A DNA stretch of 6,120 nucleotides from JBPCRW01 sp050996405 (GTDB lineage: Bacteria; Acidobacteriota; Blastocatellia; Pyrinomonadales; Pyrinomonadaceae), in assembly GCA_050996405.1 (NCBI GenBank), contig JBPCRW010000242.1, positions 1 to 6,120 on the forward strand, read 5' to 3'. Below, piece by piece: positions 5,047 through 6,120 of the stretch. Positions within the stretch are counted from its first letter, which is position 1. The number at the start of each line of letters is the position of its first letter. The notes beneath the pieces were generated by a model. The model worked only from the letters and a program-made list of their open reading frames with translations, was not told the origin of the DNA and searched no databases. A program made the translations under genes and the position numbers.

Positions 5047-5363
5047 TCAAACGGTTAGAAGTTTATTTGATTGCGCTAAACCCGACGGTTGGAAGCGAAA
5101 TTCAGAAGATGCGCCCTTGTCTGATTGTTTCTCCCGATGAGATGAATGATAATGTCCGAACAGTTATTATTGCGCCAATGACAACGAAGGGAACGAACTA
5201 CAAGACAAGAGTAGCATGCGAATTTGACGGAAAAGACGGTCAAATTGCGCTCGACCAAATCAGAACGGTTGACAAATCACGGTTGATAAAAAGGCTTGGA
5301 GAGTTAGAGAAAGAAACGGGCGAAGAAGTGCTGAAAGTTTTGCGGGAAATGTTTGAGGAGTGA
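5034..5363 (+). CDS. mazF: MazF/PemK-family mRNA interferase toxin (cassette G)
   Basis: This 109-residue protein has full MazF length and motifs: the N-terminal strand VIKRLEVYLIALNPTVGSE, then KMRPCLIVSPDE with the likely catalytic Arg27, IIAPMTTKG with the likely catalytic Thr50, and the conserved IALDQIRTVDKSRL block. MazF enzymes are sequence-specific endoribonucleases that cleave mRNA when the labile antitoxin is lost. Both catalytic positions are intact, so the toxin looks functional. ATG 5034 is chosen because GGGA lies nine bases upstream and the overlap with mazE suits coupling. ATG 5040, two codons later, and TTG 5019 are alternatives. The cleavage motif cannot be read from sequence. 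The stop is 14 bp before the R'' box of attC 8. Confidence 0.94.
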   Translation: MAMVIKRLEVYLIALNPTVGSEIQKMRPCLIVSPDEMNDNVRTVIIAPMTTKGTNYKTRVACEFDGKDGQIALDQIRTVDKSRLIKRLGELEKETGEEVLKVLREMFEE

Positions 5364-5377
5364 GAGCATAAAGCACA

Positions 5378-5490
5378 ACCCAACAATTCAATGGACGTGA
5401 GGGCGAAACAGCTACTTTCTTTTGGCGTTGTCCGTTAAACTTCAGCGGACTTGGCGGCGGTTTCGCCCCACGTCATCTCAGCCGTTATGC
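5378..5490 (+). repeat. attC site 8
   Basis: R'' ACCCAAC (5378-5384) exactly complements GTTGGGT at the start of its own cassette G (4718-4724), while the adjacent R' is GTTATGC (5484-5490). The arms are ideal: GACGTG (5394-5399), extra A5400, GGGCGAAAC (5401-5409), then GTTTCGCCC (5460-5468) and CACGTC (5469-5474). Nine-base spacers lie on both sides. Confidence 0.95.
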
Positions 5491-5539
5491 CCTTTCTTTG
5501 TGCAACGGAAATCGAACTTGTAAAATTTCAGGAGGTGCA

Positions 5540-5872
5540 ATGACTCACGAAAACTTTTTAGCGTTTATGGAATCAGTAATAATACCGCAGAAAACTGCGA
5601 ATCCGAATGATATACGATTAGATGGAAGAACTTCCGGCGGCAATCGAATAGTTGCAGGAATGTTTCGACATCGTGATAAAATTTGGAAAGTTCACTCTGA
5701 TACGCGGTATGAACCTCTAATGCTTGCTTACAAATCGTTGAAAGAAAACAAATCAGACAACCCTTTTGTGGAAGAACCAACCCGAAATGGAAATTGCTTG
5801 ATTTTAACTGATAGTATTCAGCGACTTATGGAAAAGCCTCGCTTCAAACATTTATACATATATGAAGCGTAA
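5540..5872 (+). CDS. Unrecognised 110-residue protein (cassette H)
   Basis: The ATG at 5540 follows a strong Shine-Dalgarno sequence (AGGAGGTG, 5530-5537). An upstream in-frame ATG at 5498 has none and would add a low-complexity start, so it is rejected. The protein is soluble and mixed alpha/beta, with no signal peptide, membrane segment or cysteine cluster. It begins with a helix (ENFLAFMESVIIP), followed by a basic strand-rich middle (DGRTSGGNRIVAGMFRHRDKIWKVH), then helical and aromatic segments ending in KHLYIYEA. I recognise no family or catalytic motif. It is the last gene in the window and lies 37 bp before an isolated R'' box at 5910, whose expected attC is missing. Confidence 0.85.
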   Translation: MTHENFLAFMESVIIPQKTANPNDIRLDGRTSGGNRIVAGMFRHRDKIWKVHSDTRYEPLMLAYKSLKENKSDNPFVEEPTRNGNCLILTDSIQRLMEKPRFKHLYIYEA

Positions 5873-5909
5873 CATCTCCATAGCCAAAAGATATGTAAAG
5901 GAAGCACGG

Positions 5910-5916
5910 GCATAAC
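5910..5916 (+). repeat. Isolated R'' box of cassette H (attC missing or replaced)
   Basis: GCATAAC is the exact complement of GTTATGC, the R' box that opens cassette H (5484-5490), and sits at the expected place shortly after the gene's stop. The sequence after it (AGGTCGTGAT) does not resemble the attC arms seen in every other site. I infer an attC cut short by insertion, deletion or rearrangement, although a chance 7-mer match is possible. Confidence 0.55.
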
Positions 5917-6120
5917 AGGTCGTGATACAAGCAAAAGAATCGGCGTATAATGTTTGCAATACTTTTCGGAGGTCGCAAGCAAGAAACAGGGTCAGGGTCG
6001 GCAATGATTTTGGGACGCTTTTCACAGAGATGATCCCGGCTAACAGTGTGACCATTTTGAACCCTGACCCGCAACACGGTATGGGACTTTTGATCCCGAA
6101 TAGGAGCGTGGAAATACACC
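5917..6120. other. Repeat-rich right flank outside the array, possible mobile-element end
   Basis: No credible gene lies here. GGGTCAGGGT (5989-5998) is inverted exactly as ACCCTGACCC (6061-6070). Two related blocks follow the pattern GGGAC, TTTT, GATCCCG, TA, AG, GTG, one at about 6012-6050 and one at 6083-6110. Multiple short repeats of this kind occur in the subterminal regions of some insertion sequences, for example the IS21 type, but no transposase is visible and the family is not established. Confidence 0.35.
5922..5951 (+). promoter_or_regulatory. Possible promoter reading out of the window
   Basis: A perfect -10 TATAAT (5946-5951) is preceded at 18 bp by GTGATA (5922-5927), which matches TTGACA at four of six positions. 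It reads rightward into the repeat-rich flank. No start codon follows at useful distance inside the window, so the transcript it would drive is unknown. Confidence 0.35.

Larger units (their letters stand above)
1..5916 (+). mobile_element. Integron gene-cassette array (partial, eight complete attC sites)
   Basis: Eight attC-like sites at 93-205, 553-664, 822-933, 2115-2226, 2865-2976, 3085-3194, 4611-4724 and 5378-5490 cut the region into seven complete cassettes and two partial ones. All sites point the same way, and all but one of the genes read left to right with an attC just after the stop codon. Cassette sizes (G^TT to G^TT) are about 459, 269, 1293, 750, 218, 1530 and 766 bp. In known integrons the integrase gene and attI lie upstream of the first cassette, so they would be to the left; neither is in the window. 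High similarity among sites and mostly unknown cargo favour a sedentary chromosomal integron, which is an inference. Confidence 0.9.

Noticed and set aside
93..5490. Regularly recurring repeats as a CRISPR array, MITE family or REP elements
   Set aside because: Repeats are over 100 bp, spaced 0.2-1.5 kb apart with genes between them, all in one direction, with GTTRRRY/RYYYAAC ends and cassette-specific box pairing. That fits attC, not CRISPR or MITEs.
5498..5526. Promoter TTGTGC-17-TAAAAT before cassette H gene
   Set aside because: Its start would fall near 5533, inside the Shine-Dalgarno sequence the gene appears to use, so the match is probably chance.
5844..6119. Minus-strand ORFs at the right edge (91 and 67 residues)
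   Set aside because: They cross the 3' end of cassette H and the repeat-rich flank; composition is odd (cysteine- and aromatic-rich) and there is no recognisable domain.

Overview
The window is part of an integron cassette array, most likely a sedentary chromosomal integron. Eight near-identical imperfect palindromes of 110-114 bp recur between genes. Each begins with an RYYYAAC-like box (R'') and ends with a GTTRRRY-like box (R'), with complementary inner arms between them (consensus GACGTG-A-GGGCGAAAC and GTTTCGCCC-CACGTC). This is the architecture of attC recombination sites. They all point the same way, so the integrase and attI should lie to the left, outside the window. High attC similarity, mostly unknown genes and a toxin-antitoxin cassette are typical of chromosomal rather than clinical mobile integrons. 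The host cannot be named; moderate-to-low GC and the lack of familiar relatives suggest an environmental bacterium.

Layout, left to right. The 3' end of an unknown cassette gene (1-81) with its attC. Cassette A (200-658): a four-cysteine zinc-ribbon protein. Cassette B (659-927): a second small zinc-ribbon protein, encoded on the minus strand and starting inside its own attC. Cassette C (928-2220): three genes, namely an unknown 163-residue protein, a small beta-type domain protein and a protein of five 20-residue repeats. Cassette D (2221-2970): a secreted helical protein. Cassette E (2971-3188): no convincing ORF, but a strong hairpin. Cassette F (3189-4718): a large protein with a C-terminal HEPN-like domain carrying an R-N-x3-H motif, a candidate RNase or defence gene. 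Cassette G (4719-5484): a MazE/MazF toxin-antitoxin pair with a good sigma70-type promoter. Cassette H (5485 onward): an unknown 110-residue protein.

Each cassette's first bases (TTNNNN) are complementary to its own R'' box rather than to the R' box beside it, as expected for cassettes recombined at G^TT. For cassette H this predicts GCATAAC, which is present at 5910-5916, but the rest of the expected attC is missing. The array therefore seems broken there. The last 200 bp hold a different repeat-rich sequence that may be the end of a mobile element.

The genes do not form one pathway. They are independent cassettes, several apparently with their own promoter. In cassettes F and G, and perhaps A and D, a -10-like hexamer lies only 6-8 nt before the ATG, suggesting leaderless mRNAs. 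Genes in C and H instead have clear Shine-Dalgarno sequences. The most attractive candidates for new biology are the HEPN cassette, the antisense zinc-ribbon cassette and the ORF-less cassette E.
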